A stretch of 64,000 nucleotides of DNA from Candidatus Butyricicoccus avistercoris. GTDB taxonomy: Bacteria; Bacillota; Clostridia; Oscillospirales; Butyricicoccaceae. The stretch lies in the NCBI GenBank assembly GCA_019113005.1, contig DXIE01000046.1, positions 1 to 64,000 of the forward strand, in the 5' to 3' direction. A program made the position numbers and the translations under genes. Shown piece after piece: positions 63,370-64,000 of this stretch; position 1 is the stretch's first letter; the number at the start of each line of letters is the position of its first letter. The notes beneath the pieces were generated by a model. It was not told the origin of the DNA, made no database searches, and saw only the letters and a program-made list of their open reading frames with translations.

Positions 63370-64000
63370 TTAGTAAAATACTTCTTGCAAGATAAGCCCT
63401 TGTGGTGGCATTGTAATTCCTGTATCTTGTCTGTCAAGACTTAAAAAGGCTTTTTCTATGCTTTTTATATCACGCTCACCTGTGCCGATTTCTACGAGTG
63501 TGCCTGTTAAAATTCGAACCATATTATATAGAAAACCATCACCATAAAAGTCAATTCTGACTTCACCGCCCAAACGGATTATATCAATTTTTTCTATTGT
63601 TCTGACAGTTGATTTTTTAAAACGCTTATTTACAGAGCTAAATGAACGAAAGTCATGTGTGCCACATAAAAGTTTTGCAGCATCTTGCATTTTGTGTACA
63701 TTTAGCTCTTTTTCTATGCTTGTTACATATTTTCTTTCAAAGATATTTTTATTTTTGCTATCCCATAAACGATATGAATAATGTTTTGATTTTGCATTAA
63801 GTCTTGCATGAAAACGCTCAGGCATAACTTCACACGACATAATACCAATATCTTGCGGTAAATATGTGTTTAAATATTCCTTTATTTGGTTTGCTGTTTT
63901 ATCAGTGTTTATTTTAAAGTGCGCGACCTGTGCCATAGCGTGAACGCCTGCATCTGTACGACCTGCACCATGTATCTCCACATTATGACCGCACATTTTG
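63370..64000 (-). CDS. truA: tRNA pseudouridine(38-40) synthase, truncated by window edge
   Basis: The 3' ~210 codons are present; the gene enters at the right edge, so its start is outside. The catalytic aspartate lies in GAGRTDAGVHA. Later motifs are FHARLNAKSKHYSYRLW, the GTHDFRSFSS loop and FLYNMVRILTGTLVEIG. It modifies U38-U40 of tRNA anticodon stems. The internal Met at 63996 is not the start, since the missing first strand (usually with a WQ motif) lies upstream. Confidence 0.95.
   Translation of the reverse strand, partial: KMCGHNVEIHGAGRTDAGVHAMAQVAHFKINTDKTANQIKEYLNTYLPQDIGIMSCEVMPERFHARLNAKSKHYSYRLWDSKNKNIFERKYVTSIEKELNVHKMQDAAKLLCGTHDFRSFSSVNKRFKKSTVRTIEKIDIIRLGGEVRIDFYGDGFLYNMVRILTGTLVEIGTGERDIKSIEKAFLSLDRQDTGITMPPQGLILQEVFY

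Noticed and set aside
1..64000. tRNA, rRNA, IS element or prophage
   Set aside because: I saw no TPsiC-loop-like clover-leaf, transposase, integrase or phage structural gene in any gap.

Overview
The window is a chromosomal segment of a low-GC anaerobic Firmicute, most likely class Clostridia (Oscillospirales or Lachnospirales grade; genus not determinable by eye). The evidence is the pyrH-frr-uppS-cdsA-dxr-rseP-ispG-polC order, a PolC-type polymerase, pyruvate:ferredoxin oxidoreductase, strong GGAGG ribosome binding sites, frequent TTG/GTG starts, a GntR/YtrA-controlled ABC exporter and many U-tailed terminators. There are about 56 protein genes. I saw no rRNA, tRNA, CRISPR array, insertion sequence or prophage.

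Layout. 1-4.5 kb (minus): traX-like membrane protein and a gntR-ABC ATPase-permease operon with a palindromic operator over its start site. 4.5-7.4 kb: ung, a winged-helix protein, a GNAT acetyltransferase and radC. 7.4-13.3 kb: uvrB, a flavodoxin/ferredoxin protein and uvrA behind a LexA-type box. 13.3-14.3 kb: a membrane-anchored polysaccharide-deacetylase-like protein that has lost its metal ligands. 14.4-21.1 kb: a Pho regulon unit, pstS-pstC-pstA-pstB-phoU-phoB-phoR, with Pho-box-like repeats and a pstS whose two halves are in the reverse of the usual order. 21.3-23.7 kb: polar amino acid ABC transporter. 23.7-24.2 kb: non-coding stretch with helically phased A-tracts. 24.2-35.8 kb: an amino-sugar locus (mannose-family PTS IIB, IIC, IID, IIA; a TPR-like membrane protein; AgaS; a YajC-like protein; AraC regulator; amino-sugar-6-phosphate deacetylase; a 4-TM protein; tagatose-bisphosphate aldolase subunits on opposite strands; glycerol dehydrogenase). 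35.8-37 kb: a second AraC regulator and a repeat-bearing spacer. 37-48 kb: housekeeping cluster ending in polC and a small conserved gene. 48-54.5 kb: histidine operon starting with a natural hisZ-hisG fusion and carrying an unannotated 27-residue membrane miniprotein between hisI and hisE. 54.5-64 kb: tRNA methyltransferase, cysE, perR, nifJ (PFOR), a ComM/YifB AAA protein, an SLH-domain M15 peptidase, and the 3' part of truA running off the window edge.

How it fits together. The amino-sugar locus reads as a GalNAc/galactosamine route: uptake and phosphorylation by the PTS, deacetylation, deamination/isomerisation by AgaS to tagatose-6-phosphate, then cleavage of tagatose-1,6-bisphosphate by KbaY/KbaZ. 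The tagatose-6-phosphate kinase is not in the window. The Pst-PhoU-PhoBR block is a self-contained phosphate sensing and uptake unit. The most unusual items are the permuted PstS, the HisZ-HisG fusion, the degenerate deacetylase, the curved-DNA region and the accessory proteins inside the PTS locus. All names rest on motifs and remembered family features; no database search was possible.
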